Assembly (NCBI RefSeq): GCF_900142715.1 | Contig: NZ_FRBX01000002.1 | Location: 868,001 to 932,000 of the forward strand | DNA from: Flavobacterium pectinovorum | Lineage (GTDB): Bacteria > Bacteroidota > Bacteroidia > Flavobacteriales > Flavobacteriaceae | Length of the DNA stretch: 64,000 nt | Direction of reading: 5' to 3' | In this document: one piece after another, positions 28,444 through 36,658 of the stretch | How positions within the stretch are numbered: the first letter of the stretch is position 1 | Layout of the letters: each line of letters opens with the position of its first letter | The notes under the pieces: model-generated | Told to the model about the DNA's origin: nothing | Database searches by the model: none | Seen by the model: only the letters and a program-made list of their open reading frames with translations | Position numbers and translations under genes: made by a program

Positions 28444-28774
28444 AATTAATCAATTTATATTTCTAAATCTAATAGACTATTTGTTTTTATGTTTGTTACA
28501 AAAAGTCGTAATATTAAACCTGTAAATAAAGATTTTATCTTTAACTATTACTTTTGTAAGTACTTACTGTAACTTAAAGCAAAAAAACTGTTTAATGTGT
28601 TATTATGACGCAATGTAATTATTTTTTTAATTCAATTTCTATTTTAAGTAAAAATTGTGAATTCTACACTTCTAAATTATGGGCATGAAATATTGCTTCT
28701 TTAAAAAAATTCTGTCAATTTATAAAAATCCTTAAATTGCATGTTTAATTGAAATCAAATTTTAAAAAAGGCGA
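28444..28774. promoter_or_regulatory. Divergent intergenic region before the Nudix-like regulator
   Basis: This 331-bp AT-rich region holds a -7-like TACTTTTG (28549-28556) on the plus strand that runs directly into a perfect 12-bp palindrome GTAAGTACTTAC (28556-28567). The palindrome would lie at or just after the transcription start, a position suited to a repressor. No RNA gene or ORF is supported. Confidence 0.4.
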
Positions 28775-29530
28775 ATGTCAAACGGATTTATAGAAAATAG
28801 CGAAAATTATCAACCGGGACTTTCAATTGATTGCGTTATTTTCGGATTTCACGATAACCAGCTTAAAGTTTTACTGATTAAAACCCCTTATGAAGATAAA
28901 TGGTCTTTGCCCGGCGGATTTATTCCTCTGGATCAGGATATTGATACTGCGGCCAGTACAGTTTTAAATGGCAGAACCGGAATAGAAGGTATTTTTTTAA
29001 GGCAATTTGCAACTTTCGGAAAAGTAAAACGAAACGATCAGCATTTTAACAATGCCGTTTTAGAACATTTTAAAATTCCCAAAGAAGCGGGAAATTGGTT
29101 TACACAGCGTTTTGTAACAATTGGATATTATGCTTTGGTCGACTTTCTAAAAGCGATTCCGCAAAAAGATAATAGTCAGGAAATCATAGAATGGATTGAC
29201 CATAAAGAAGTTCCTGAACTTATTTTGGATCACAAGGAAATTCTTGATAAAGCTTTGGATACGCTACGAATAGAATTGAATTTAATGCCAATTGGATATA
29301 ATTTATTGCCCGAAAAATTTACGATTCCGGAACTTCAAAAATTATATGAAACCATTTTGGACAAACAACTTGACAGAAGAAACTTCCTGCGAAAAATAAC
29401 CAACATCGGAATCCTGAATAAACTTGACGAAAAGAAAAGTAACGTTGCTCACAAAGCGCCAAACCTTTATACTTTTGATAAAGATAAATATGAAGAAGTT
29501 CTAAAAAATGGCTTGAATCAAGGTTGGTAA
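28775..29530 (+). CDS. Nudix-like transcriptional regulator (NrtR/AraR type)
   Basis: 251-residue protein with an N-terminal Nudix fold (about 18-150) and a C-terminal winged helix (about 165-240, LLPEKFTIPELQKLYETIL and RNFLRKITNIGIL). The Nudix box is degenerate: after LPGGFI the usual GX5EX7REUXEE glutamates are replaced, reading DQDIDTAASTVLNGRTGI. It is therefore probably not a hydrolase but a ligand-binding repressor, as known for NrtR and the Bacteroides arabinose regulator AraR. Bacteroidota members often control sugar genes, so it may act on the adjacent glucan locus; this is inference from position only. A candidate operator lies upstream. Confidence 0.85.
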   Translation: MSNGFIENSENYQPGLSIDCVIFGFHDNQLKVLLIKTPYEDKWSLPGGFIPLDQDIDTAASTVLNGRTGIEGIFLRQFATFGKVKRNDQHFNNAVLEHFKIPKEAGNWFTQRFVTIGYYALVDFLKAIPQKDNSQEIIEWIDHKEVPELILDHKEILDKALDTLRIELNLMPIGYNLLPEKFTIPELQKLYETILDKQLDRRNFLRKITNIGILNKLDEKKSNVAHKAPNLYTFDKDKYEEVLKNGLNQGW

Positions 29531-29551
29531 TCCAAAGATTATGGTCAACAG

Positions 29552-29584
29552 AAACCCGACAGGTTTTTAAAACCTGTCGGGTTT
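29552..29584. terminator. CCCGACAGG-type palindrome acting as convergent terminator
   Basis: A 16-bp perfect hairpin (29552-29567 with 29569-29584, arm AAACCCGACAGGTTTT). It lies between the convergent Nudix-like gene (stop 29530) and alkB (stop 29594). A variant is at 33836-33868. Confidence 0.7.
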
Positions 29585-29593
29585 ACTTTACGG

Positions 29594-30202
29594 TTACCTC
29601 ACAATTGTTCTAAAAGTTAAATTCACCCTTGGTTTTGTAGTTGTTTTTGTAGGTGGCAAACGATGCAGCCAATGTGTTTGTGTTTCATCTTTCATTACCA
29701 ACAAACTTCCGTGTTCTAAAATTAATGAGACAACTTCTTTTGATTCTTTATGCTTAAAAGCAAACTTACGCTCAGCACCAAAACTTACCGAACCAATTGC
29801 GCCGTTCTTTTTTAAATCCTTTTCGGCATCGCTGTGCCACGCCATTCCTTCATCTCCGGAATGATATAAATTAAGCAAACAGGAGTTGAATGTTTCGCCT
29901 GTTTTTTTTTCAATAACCTTTTTTAATTCTAACAATTCCTTCGTCCACGGCAATGCTTTTTTGGTTGTATTCGAATAAGTATATTCAAACTCCGAATCTC
30001 CATACCAGGCAACTTTTCGTTTGGTCAGAATTAATTTTCCGAAGATTACGGCTTCGTCATTTTTCCATTCAATAGTATTTAAAAGAACATCTAAATAATG
30101 ATTTGAATTTTCTCTCGAAAACAATTTTCCGTAATAATTTACAGTTCCATTTTTTGGAAGCAAGTTGGTAGTTTCGTTTATTTCGGGATTAAATAAGTCC
30201 AT
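29594..30202 (-). CDS. alkB: AlkB-like 2-oxoglutarate/Fe(II) DNA-repair dioxygenase
   Basis: 202-residue cytosolic dioxygenase that oxidatively removes methyl groups from N1-methyladenine and N3-methylcytosine. The jelly-roll motifs are present: iron ligands HSD in GMAWHSDAEKD and the distal His in HWLHRLP, the 2OG-binding arginine in KPRVNLTFR, and SFGAERKFAFKHK between them. The N-terminal TKRKVAWYGDSEFEYTYS resembles the nucleotide-recognition lid. It is closer to the human ALKBH2/3-like class common in Bacteroidota than to E. coli AlkB. Its start overlaps the Ada-like zinc gene by 14 bp, suggesting translational coupling. Confidence 0.93.
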   Translation of the reverse strand: MDLFNPEINETTNLLPKNGTVNYYGKLFSRENSNHYLDVLLNTIEWKNDEAVIFGKLILTKRKVAWYGDSEFEYTYSNTTKKALPWTKELLELKKVIEKKTGETFNSCLLNLYHSGDEGMAWHSDAEKDLKKNGAIGSVSFGAERKFAFKHKESKEVVSLILEHGSLLVMKDETQTHWLHRLPPTKTTTKPRVNLTFRTIVR

Positions 30203-30434
30203 TTTTCCAGTTTTGATATTCGGTTTTCATACAATGTCCGCAAGGTCTGAAACCATTTTGTTTTGCTTCATTTTCAGATAAAAAGAAAACCCGATTTTCA
30301 CGTTTCATTCTTTTTCCTGACGAACATTTTAAGGTTCCGTAGATTTTTAGTTTTTGGTTTCCACCAAAGCAAATTTCTGCATTTTTAATTTTATTTCGAA
30401 GATCTGAATCCAGAATTTCATTATGATAGATCAT
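30189..30434 (-). CDS. Stand-alone Ada-like zinc-binding domain protein
   Basis: 81-residue protein resembling the N-terminal metal domain of Ada. The pattern KCSSGKRMKRENRVFFLS, then GFRPCGHC (residues 62-68), follows the Ada layout of a cysteine pair, REN, and a second pair. Only three of the four Ada cysteines are obvious (Cys37, Cys65, Cys68), with Cys22 as a possible fourth. Ada uses Cys38 of this domain to repair methylphosphotriesters and to switch on transcription; whether this protein can do so is unclear. It overlaps alkB and belongs to the same run as the two-domain Ada at 31378-32226, which lacks this domain. Confidence 0.8.
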   Translation of the reverse strand: MIYHNEILDSDLRNKIKNAEICFGGNQKLKIYGTLKCSSGKRMKRENRVFFLSENEAKQNGFRPCGHCMKTEYQNWKNGLI

Positions 30435-30549
30435 TTGTTTTTAGGTTTAAAGGTTCAAAGAAGCAGAGGTTCAAAGGTAAGGAGGCATTCGTAAACAAGG
30501 CTGTAAAATCTTTGTAGCTTTGTCCCTCTGACACTTTGTCTCTCTTTTC

Positions 30550-31263
30550 TTAAGACAACGCATCATGAAAAATAATTCCCAATGTATGTCTTTCGCCAGA
30601 ATGAATTTCACTAACGCCATGTTTCATATTTACGCGATAATATCCTTTTGTACCTTTTACAGGTCTGAAATTGGTTGTAAAAACTAAAACATCACCTTTT
30701 TTGGGTTTCAAAACAATCGCTTTAGATTGCGCTCTGGGCGTTTGCTGTGTTAAGACAAATTCTCCACCAGTAAAATCTTCATCTGGCTCGTTGAGAAAAA
30801 GCACTATTTGAATAGGAAAATAAATATCTCCGTATAAATCCTGATGCAAAGTATTAAAACCGCTTTTACCATATTTTAGAATTAAAACAGTTGCTTTTAA
30901 TTGATTGTTGGCGTGACATTGTTCGAGTAATTTTTCGTGCGTTTCAGGAAAAATAGTATTGATATTTAATGCTTTCATCCAGCCATTTGCAATTGGGGCT
31001 AACTTCGGATAAATAGAAGATCGAATATTTTGAATCAAATCAGGCAAAGGGTAATTAAAATATTTGTATTCGCCTAAGCCAAAACGATAACGTTCCATTA
31101 CAACTGTTTTTCGGTATAAAGCCGGATTGTCATAATCGAATTTTAAATCTTCGCATTGTTCGTTATTTAATATGTTTGGAATAACTGCAAATCCATTTTC
31201 GTGCATAGATTCAGTGATGCTTTCCCAATTAAGAGAAGCAATTTTTGATTGTATATTTTGCAT
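30550..31263 (-). CDS. 2OG-Fe(II) oxygenase, prolyl-4-hydroxylase-like
   Basis: 237-residue cytosolic 2-oxoglutarate/Fe(II) oxygenase. Iron ligands are seen in TLHQDLYGD (His-X-Asp) and VNMKHGVSEI (distal His), and the 2OG-binding arginine is probably in SGERHTLGIIFHDA. The core reads FPIQIVLFLNEPDEDFTGGEF. Genes of this type often accompany ada in Bacteroidota and Proteobacteria, so a role in alkylation damage is plausible; the substrate is unknown. It lies between ada and the Ada-like zinc gene on the same strand, with about 115 bp on either side. Confidence 0.88.
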   Translation of the reverse strand: MQNIQSKIASLNWESITESMHENGFAVIPNILNNEQCEDLKFDYDNPALYRKTVVMERYRFGLGEYKYFNYPLPDLIQNIRSSIYPKLAPIANGWMKALNINTIFPETHEKLLEQCHANNQLKATVLILKYGKSGFNTLHQDLYGDIYFPIQIVLFLNEPDEDFTGGEFVLTQQTPRAQSKAIVLKPKKGDVLVFTTNFRPVKGTKGYYRVNMKHGVSEIHSGERHTLGIIFHDALS

Positions 31264-31315
31264 AAATAATTTTAGATTGAATTTTATATGACGAATTATT
31301 CACACAAGGCATATC

Positions 31316-31343
31316 TGTAGAGGCGCACAGCAGTGCGTCTACA
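31316..31343. repeat. TGTAGA..CGCAC palindrome
   Basis: TGTAGAGGCGCAC and GTGCGTCTACA form an 11-bp hairpin with a two-base bulge, lying in the gap between ada and the 2OG oxygenase. Related copies are at 57126-57147 and 57427-57446. Confidence 0.6.
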
Positions 31344-31377
31344 CAAAGATTGTCGTCATAAATTGTAAATAGAAATT

Positions 31378-32226
31378 TTAGATTATTGGATTTACCTGCG
31401 CACCTTCCCAGCCAATAATGGCTGTTTTTCGAGTATTGCCCCACATATAACCGCCAAAAATTCCAGACGATTGAATAACACGATGACACGGAATAAGGAA
31501 AGCTACGGGATTGCTTCCAATGGCAGTTCCAACGGCTCGGGATGCGTTTGGTTTTTCGATTTTCTGTGCAATAGAACCATAAGTCGAAAGTTGGCCCATT
31601 GGAATTTTAAGCAAGGTTTCCCAAACTTTCAATTGAAAATCAGTTCCTTTTAAATGCAGTTTGATTTCAGATAATTTACTCCAGTCATTTTGGAAAATGA
31701 AAAGGGCATTTTGTTGTGCTAAATCGAGTTTTCTTGAAAATGCTGCATTAGGAAATTTATGTTTTAAATCTTCAAATCCTCTTTTTTCATCTTCGGCAAA
31801 AGCCATAAAACAAACTCCCTTTTGTGTAGAAGCGACAATAATATTTCCAAAGGGACTTTCGGCAAAACTGAAATTAATTTGCAGGTTTTTACCGCCATTT
31901 TTATATTCAGCAGGCGTCATTCCTTCAATGTTTACAAACAAATCGTGAAGACGGCTTGTACCTGAAAGACCTGTTTCGTACGCTGTTTCAGAAATTGTAG
32001 CCTGATTTTCTTTAAGAAGTTTTTTAGCGTGTTCTAAACTTGTGTACTGCAAAAATTTCTTCGGACTTGTACCTGCCCATTCGCTAAAAAGCCTCTGAAA
32101 ATGAAACGGACTCAAATGTACTTTTTCGGCAACTTCATCAAGATTGGGCTGGTCCTTAAAATTTGCTTTGATATAATCGATTGCTTCGGCGATACGATTA
32201 TAATTGATGTTTTCTTGTGTGTTCAT
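31378..32226 (-). CDS. ada: Ada-type AraC regulator / O6-methylguanine-DNA methyltransferase, zinc domain absent
   Basis: 282 residues from the ATG at 32226 (MNTQENINYNRIAEA); a start seven codons upstream is possible. The N-terminal part is an AraC helix-turn-helix (about 5-105, LDEVAEKVHLSPFHFQRLF and GTSRLHDLFVNIEGMTPAEY). The C-terminal part is the suicide methyltransferase with the acceptor cysteine in PCHRVIQSSG and the family SRAVGTAIGSNP block. E. coli Ada has an additional N-terminal zinc domain that senses damage; here it is missing and a similar domain is encoded three genes downstream. It likely controls, and is followed by, the 2OG oxygenase, the zinc protein and alkB. Confidence 0.9.
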   Translation of the reverse strand: MNTQENINYNRIAEAIDYIKANFKDQPNLDEVAEKVHLSPFHFQRLFSEWAGTSPKKFLQYTSLEHAKKLLKENQATISETAYETGLSGTSRLHDLFVNIEGMTPAEYKNGGKNLQINFSFAESPFGNIIVASTQKGVCFMAFAEDEKRGFEDLKHKFPNAAFSRKLDLAQQNALFIFQNDWSKLSEIKLHLKGTDFQLKVWETLLKIPMGQLSTYGSIAQKIEKPNASRAVGTAIGSNPVAFLIPCHRVIQSSGIFGGYMWGNTRKTAIIGWEGAQVNPII

Positions 32227-32304
32227 TTCTTCAATTTTATAATACAAATATCAGGTGGATTTTGCGGTTATAAAATCCGAAACTTGCGGAGTTCACTTTT
32301 GTTT

Positions 32305-32360
32305 GTTTCAAGTTTCAGGTTGTTGCGTAATCTGAAACTTGAAACTTGAAACCTGAAACA
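32305..32360. repeat. GTTTCAAGTTTCAG palindrome
   Basis: A perfect 14-bp inverted repeat (32305-32318 with 32332-32345) plus further copies of AAACTTG/AACCTGAAAC to 32360. It is in the gap between ada and the WG-repeat gene. Related sequence recurs at 57064-57093 and 57611-57638. Confidence 0.6.
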
Positions 32361-32374
32361 ATTCAATTGTAATT

Positions 32375-33460
32375 TCATTTAAGATCCTCTTTTCTTGATG
32401 ACGCGCTTATAAGTTTATATCCGTTTTTGGTTCTTAAAAACTCAAAATGATCTTGCCCTGATTCATTTTTATTCTGAGGAGAAATAACAATATTTTTTAC
32501 AGGATTAATCCAGTCTTTCGCCTGACGACAATTATCAAAATATTGATCATATTCATCTGCTTCAAAGATGAATTTATTTAAGCTTTCAGAAAAAATATGA
32601 TAATCACAATTTGTCGATTTTAATTCTAATAGTTTCGCTTTTATGAGTTTGTAATTTAGTTTCATAAACGCTTCTTTTGGTTTGGTTATCCAGCCGTCGT
32701 CATCGTCTTTCTTTTTCCAATACGTGATTTCATCGTAAGAGTGTTTCAGTAAATTTTCTTTTGATAAATCAGTAAGTAAGATGTTTTTAAGCCATTCTTT
32801 AAATTCCTTATCAAAATTGATAAACGAATAATATTGTCCATCAACGCCAAGGAAATTATCTCTGACAGGATCTGGATTTTTTTCTTTTGATTTTTCTAAA
32901 GAATAAAAATTCAACTCATCATTGAAGCCAAAATTTTCAATTAGAATTTTATTGTTAATGTCAATTAGAAATTCTTTTCCCCCAGTCCAAAAAAAATGTT
33001 CTCCATCTTTTTCTTTAACGGCATCTTTTAGAGCTATAATCATTCCGTTTCTAACTCTTGTTAAATCACTGTATTCAGCCGGAATTACGATTTTTCCATC
33101 TCCATTAAACAAACCCATTTTGTCTGTTTTAGGATCATTAAAGCGTATAAAGCCTTCATTTTCACAATCAGGACCATTGTCGAAAACATATAAACTGTCG
33201 CGTCCGACTATTTTTCCGGTTTTAGTTAGATAGTAGCTTTTCCAGTTTTCATTTTCTTCTTCGCTAACAGCAATTATATTTTCAAATTTATGAGCAATTG
33301 TGAAGCCCATAAATCTCGGTTCTATTTTGATGTTGCCGCTTTTATCTTTAAATCCTAAATGGGTTGTGTCTTTATCCCAAAATGAAATCCAGGTATCTTT
33401 ATTTTGTGCTGATAAAGTAAAATTCAAACAAAGAAATATATAAAGAATAATTTTTTTCAT
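32375..33460 (-). CDS. WG-repeat protein, secreted
   Basis: 361 residues with a signal peptide (MKKIILYIFLCLNFTLSAQ). The N-terminal half carries WG_beta_rep-type units, e.g. LGFKDKSGNIKIEPRF, YYLTKTGKIVGRDSLYVFDN and MGLFNGDGKIVIPAEYSDL, each a Gly-Phe/Asp-Gly-Lys-Ile-x-Ile-x-Pro pattern. The C-terminal half (about 150-361) is helical, without a recognised domain. WG repeats are usually extracellular or envelope ligand-binding units of unclear role. It is 10 bp downstream of the cysteine-rich gene and may be co-transcribed with it. Confidence 0.8.
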   Translation of the reverse strand: MKKIILYIFLCLNFTLSAQNKDTWISFWDKDTTHLGFKDKSGNIKIEPRFMGFTIAHKFENIIAVSEEENENWKSYYLTKTGKIVGRDSLYVFDNGPDCENEGFIRFNDPKTDKMGLFNGDGKIVIPAEYSDLTRVRNGMIIALKDAVKEKDGEHFFWTGGKEFLIDINNKILIENFGFNDELNFYSLEKSKEKNPDPVRDNFLGVDGQYYSFINFDKEFKEWLKNILLTDLSKENLLKHSYDEITYWKKKDDDDGWITKPKEAFMKLNYKLIKAKLLELKSTNCDYHIFSESLNKFIFEADEYDQYFDNCRQAKDWINPVKNIVISPQNKNESGQDHFEFLRTKNGYKLISASSRKEDLK

Positions 33461-33469
33461 GAGATTTAT

Positions 33470-33754
33470 TTATCGGATATGAATTTCTAATTCATTGTTT
33501 TTTGCTTCTTCAAAACAATCAGAACATAATGTTTTAAAATCGGCTATGGTTTCAAAGGTATCATTCCATTCTTCTCCATTTTCTAATAACCATTGTTCAC
33601 ATGCACCACACCAGGCAATTTGCGGAAGGTCTTCTTCAGCCTCTGAATAGAAAAAACCAACTTTTTCTTTTTTGTCTATAGCCATTGCAATATGAATACA
33701 GGAAAAAGACATTTCTTTTGATCCATGTTGCTCGCATAAAACTTTTTCAATCAT
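33470..33754 (-). CDS. Small cysteine-rich protein of unknown function (94 aa)
   Basis: 94-residue acidic protein with probable zinc ligands: Cys7 and His10, Cys19 and His21, a WCGAC pair in IAWCGACEQW (about 48-52) and a CSDC pair near residues 75-78. No signal peptide is present. The arrangement suggests a two-site zinc-ribbon protein. I do not recognise the family. It precedes the WG-repeat gene by 10 bp. Confidence 0.7.
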   Translation of the reverse strand: MIEKVLCEQHGSKEMSFSCIHIAMAIDKKEKVGFFYSEAEEDLPQIAWCGACEQWLLENGEEWNDTFETIADFKTLCSDCFEEAKNNELEIHIR

Positions 33755-33835
33755 ATTTTTGTGTTCGATGAGATTTAAACTCTGTTTTATAGCTAATATA
33801 TAAATATAATCTGATTACTTCCTGAATAAAAAACA

Positions 33836-33868
33836 AAACCCGACAAGTTTTTAAAACTTATCGGGTTT
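33836..33868. repeat. CCCGACAAG-type palindrome
   Basis: AAACCCGACAAGTTTTT pairs with AAAACTTATCGGGTTT with one mismatch. It follows ahcY (minus strand, stop 33934) and could end its transcript. It is a variant of the hairpin at 29552-29584. Confidence 0.6.
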
Positions 33869-33933
33869 GAATATGTAATAAAGAAATCGAGAGATTTAGA
33901 ATCTAAAATCTAAACTCAGAAATCTAAAATTTA

Positions 33934-35250
33934 CTAGTATCTGTAGTATTCTGGTTTGAATGGACCTTCAACCGGAACGCCAATATATGCAGCTTGGTCG
34001 TCACGTAAAGTTTCTAATTCAACTCCTAATTTAGCTAAGTGCAAAGCAGCAACTTTTTCATCTAAATGTTTTGGTAACATGTAAACGTCATTGTTGTAAG
34101 CAGCGCTGTTTTTCCATAATTCGATTTGTGCCAAAGTTTGGTTTGTAAATGAGTTACTCATTACAAAACTTGGGTGACCTGTAGCACAACCAAGGTTTAC
34201 TAAACGACCTTCCGCAAGAATAATGATATCTTTTCCAGCGATAGTATATTTGTCAACTTGTGGTTTGATTTCGATTTTAGATGCACCGTGGTTTTTGTTC
34301 AACCAAGCCATATCAATTTCATTATCAAAGTGTCCGATGTTACAAACAACAGTTTTGTCTTTCATTTGTTCGAAATGAGATCCAAGAACGATATCTTTAT
34401 TTCCTGTAGTTGTAATGATGATATCAGCATTAGCAATTACAGTGTTTAATTTTTTAACTTCATAACCGTCCATTGCAGCTTGTAAAGCACAAATTGGGTC
34501 AATTTCAGTAACAGTTACAATAGATCCTGCACCTCTGAAAGAAGCAGCAGTTCCTTTTCCAACATCACCGTATCCGCAAACGATAACTCTTTTTCCAGCT
34601 AACATTAAGTCAGTTGCACGACGTACAGCATCTACAGCAGATTCTTTACAACCGTATTTGTTATCAAATTTAGATTTCGTAACAGAGTCGTTAATGTTGA
34701 TGGCAGGCATTGGTAAAGTTCCGGCTTTTACTCTTTCGTAAAGTCTGTGAACTCCAGTTGTAGTTTCTTCAGAAAGTCCTTTAATTTCAGGAACCAATTC
34801 TGGAAAACGATCAATAACCATGTTTGTTAAATCTCCACCGTCATCAAGAATCATGTTCAATGGTTTTCTGTCTTCACCAAAGAATAAAGTTTGCTCAATA
34901 CACCAGTCAAATGATTGCTCATCAAGACCTTTCCAGGCATAAACCTGAATTCCTGCAGCAGCGATTGCAGCAGCAGCCTGATCCTGAGTAGAGAAAATGT
35001 TACAAGAAGACCAAGTAACTTCTGCACCAAGAGCGATTAAAGTTTCGATTAAAACTGCAGTTTGAATCGTCATGTGTAAACATCCAGCGATACGAGCACC
35101 TTTAAGAGGTTGTTCGTCTTTATATTCAGCACGAAGCGCCATTAAACCTGGCATTTCAGCTTCAGCTAGTTCAATTTCTTTTCTTCCCCAAGCCGCTAGA
35201 GAAATGTCTTTTACTTTGAAAGCCACAAAAGGCGTAGTTGTAGTACTCAT
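33934..35250 (-). CDS. ahcY: Adenosylhomocysteinase
   Basis: 438-residue cytosolic NAD-dependent enzyme that hydrolyses S-adenosylhomocysteine to adenosine and homocysteine, recycling the methyl cycle. Substrate-binding blocks [42 protein letters not shown] sequence and [13 protein letters not shown] sequence are present, and the NAD Rossmann motif is [17 protein letters not shown]. The C-terminal [20 protein letters not shown] and a final KPEYYRY are typical. Length matches the short bacterial form. The gene is single with its own promoter upstream. Confidence 0.97.
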   Translation of the reverse strand: MSTTTTPFVAFKVKDISLAAWGRKEIELAEAEMPGLMALRAEYKDEQPLKGARIAGCLHMTIQTAVLIETLIALGAEVTWSSCNIFSTQDQAAAAIAAAGIQVYAWKGLDEQSFDWCIEQTLFFGEDRKPLNMILDDGGDLTNMVIDRFPELVPEIKGLSEETTTGVHRLYERVKAGTLPMPAININDSVTKSKFDNKYGCKESAVDAVRRATDLMLAGKRVIVCGYGDVGKGTAASFRGAGSIVTVTEIDPICALQAAMDGYEVKKLNTVIANADIIITTTGNKDIVLGSHFEQMKDKTVVCNIGHFDNEIDMAWLNKNHGASKIEIKPQVDKYTIAGKDIIILAEGRLVNLGCATGHPSFVMSNSFTNQTLAQIELWKNSAAYNNDVYMLPKHLDEKVAALHLAKLGVELETLRDDQAAYIGVPVEGPFKPEYYRY

Positions 35251-35284
35251 TTATAGTGTATATTTGTATATTGTAAAATTTTTG

Positions 35285-35292
35285 CAAATTTA
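35285..35292 (-). promoter_or_regulatory. Possible -7 element for ahcY
   Basis: On the minus strand TAAATTTG matches TAnnTTTG, about 35 bp upstream of the ahcY ATG. No clear -33 TTG partner is seen. The remaining gap up to 35520 shows nothing further. Confidence 0.45.
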
Positions 35293-35520
35293 CGGAATAG
35301 GTTTTTAATTTTGACTATTTCTGTAAGATTTGTGAAATGTTTAATTTCTTAATCTTTAGAACATTAGTTTCGAAATTAATTTTCACCATATAAGTGATGT
35401 AAGTTCATTTAAAAAAGATTCTGTTAAATGTACTTTCTTTACTAATTGCATTTTTTAGATTCATAACTGATAAGATTAGAAAAATCATAATTCACAACTC
35501 ATATTCATAATTAAAAAGTA

Positions 35521-36171
35521 ATGCCTTTATTTCAAACCATACAGTGTAACGAAACTACCAAACTTTTAATTTGGGAAATAACGGAATCTTTTGAGGAGTT
35601 ATTGAGTAAAGTAGTTTTAAAAGAGAAAACACAGAATCGATTAAACGGAATGAAATCTCAATTGCATCAGCGTGCTTTTTTGAGTGTTCGTATGTTGATT
35701 CAGGAAATGGGTTTTACAGATCACGATTTGCATTATGACGAATTTGGAAAACCTTATTTTGATTGTCATAACTATATTTCGATTACACATTCGTATCATT
35801 TTGCGGCCATAATAATCAGTCACGAAACTGTTGGAATTGATATGGAATTGCAGCGCGAAAAAATACTTCGAATTGCCGATAAATTTGTTGATACCGAATT
35901 TGATTATTTAAATCAAAATGTTTTAGAAGAATACATAAAAAAACTTACCGTAATTTGGGGAGCAAAAGAAGCGATCTTTAAAATCAGAAATGAAAAAGGA
36001 ATCAGTTTTAAAGATCATATTCAGGTTGAAGATTTTTCGTTAACCGAAAGTAGAACGGATGCAAGCCTTCATTTTGATAATCTTGTAAAAGACTTTGATG
36101 TGCATTACAAAGAAATTAAATCAGATAACTTTGATGATATTTTTACTTTGGTGTATGCCTTTGAGAAATAG
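35521..36171 (+). CDS. 4'-phosphopantetheinyl transferase (Sfp/EntD type)
   Basis: 216-residue cytosolic transferase that attaches the phosphopantetheine arm of CoA to carrier proteins. The magnesium-binding GIDMELQ near residue 102 and the WGAKEAIFK block near residue 142 are the two signatures of the Sfp/HetI group, with ISITHSYHFAAI upstream. Length fits. It has its own promoter region (270-bp gap upstream). Its carrier-protein partner is not in this window. Confidence 0.9.
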   Translation: MPLFQTIQCNETTKLLIWEITESFEELLSKVVLKEKTQNRLNGMKSQLHQRAFLSVRMLIQEMGFTDHDLHYDEFGKPYFDCHNYISITHSYHFAAIIISHETVGIDMELQREKILRIADKFVDTEFDYLNQNVLEEYIKKLTVIWGAKEAIFKIRNEKGISFKDHIQVEDFSLTESRTDASLHFDNLVKDFDVHYKEIKSDNFDDIFTLVYAFEK

Positions 36172-36259
36172 GAAGTAGTTTGTGGACTAAATCCCTAACT
36201 CTTCGGATTTGAAATATGCACAATTTTGTGATTCCTATCTTCGGTCTAAAAGACAAAAG

Positions 36260-36658
36260 CTACACTTCGCTTTCTTTTTTTCGATGTTCAAACATACTCA
36301 TATATAAAAAAGTACTCATTTTTCTGGCGCGACGTTTTAGTGTGTCTGCATTTTCGCCTTCAAAATGCTCATCGATAGTTTGAAACCAATGATTAAGCCA
36401 AATTCCGAATTCATTTGAAGTAATTTTTTCGCCAAAATGGGCATCAACTTCATTATGCACAGCATGCGGATTTCCTTTGTATTTTTTTACGGCAAATAAA
36501 TTGGTTTCCCAAAAATCAGTCAGTTTTTCAAGATGTTTTTCCCAATCTTTTATCATCGTATTAAAATAAAAGCCGATTTCTTCGTCGGCTCTTATTTTAG
36601 CATAAAACTGATGTACCAGAAATTCGACATCGGCTCTATTTTCTATTTGTTTTTTCAT
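36260..36658 (-). CDS. Truncated haemoglobin, group III
   Basis: 132-residue haem protein of the TrHb3 group, with a proximal histidine in KGNPHAVHNEVDAHFG and the characteristic FYAKIRADEEIGFYF and W-rich WLNHWFQTIDEHFEG segments. Group III members bind oxygen or NO and are linked to microaerobic or nitrosative conditions. It overlaps the upstream membrane-protein gene by 4 bp (ATGA), so the two are translationally coupled. The unit lies behind a perfect palindrome and follows a Crp/Fnr gene, suggesting control by that regulator. Confidence 0.9.
   Translation of the reverse strand: MKKQIENRADVEFLVHQFYAKIRADEEIGFYFNTMIKDWEKHLEKLTDFWETNLFAVKKYKGNPHAVHNEVDAHFGEKITSNEFGIWLNHWFQTIDEHFEGENADTLKRRARKMSTFLYMSMFEHRKKESEV

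Noticed and set aside
28283..28525. 80-codon plus-strand ORF opposite the small unknown gene
   Set aside because: It mirrors the minus-strand gene, and its hydrophobic end runs into the AT-rich promoter region. The minus-strand frame has a better start and protein-like composition, although neither is proven.
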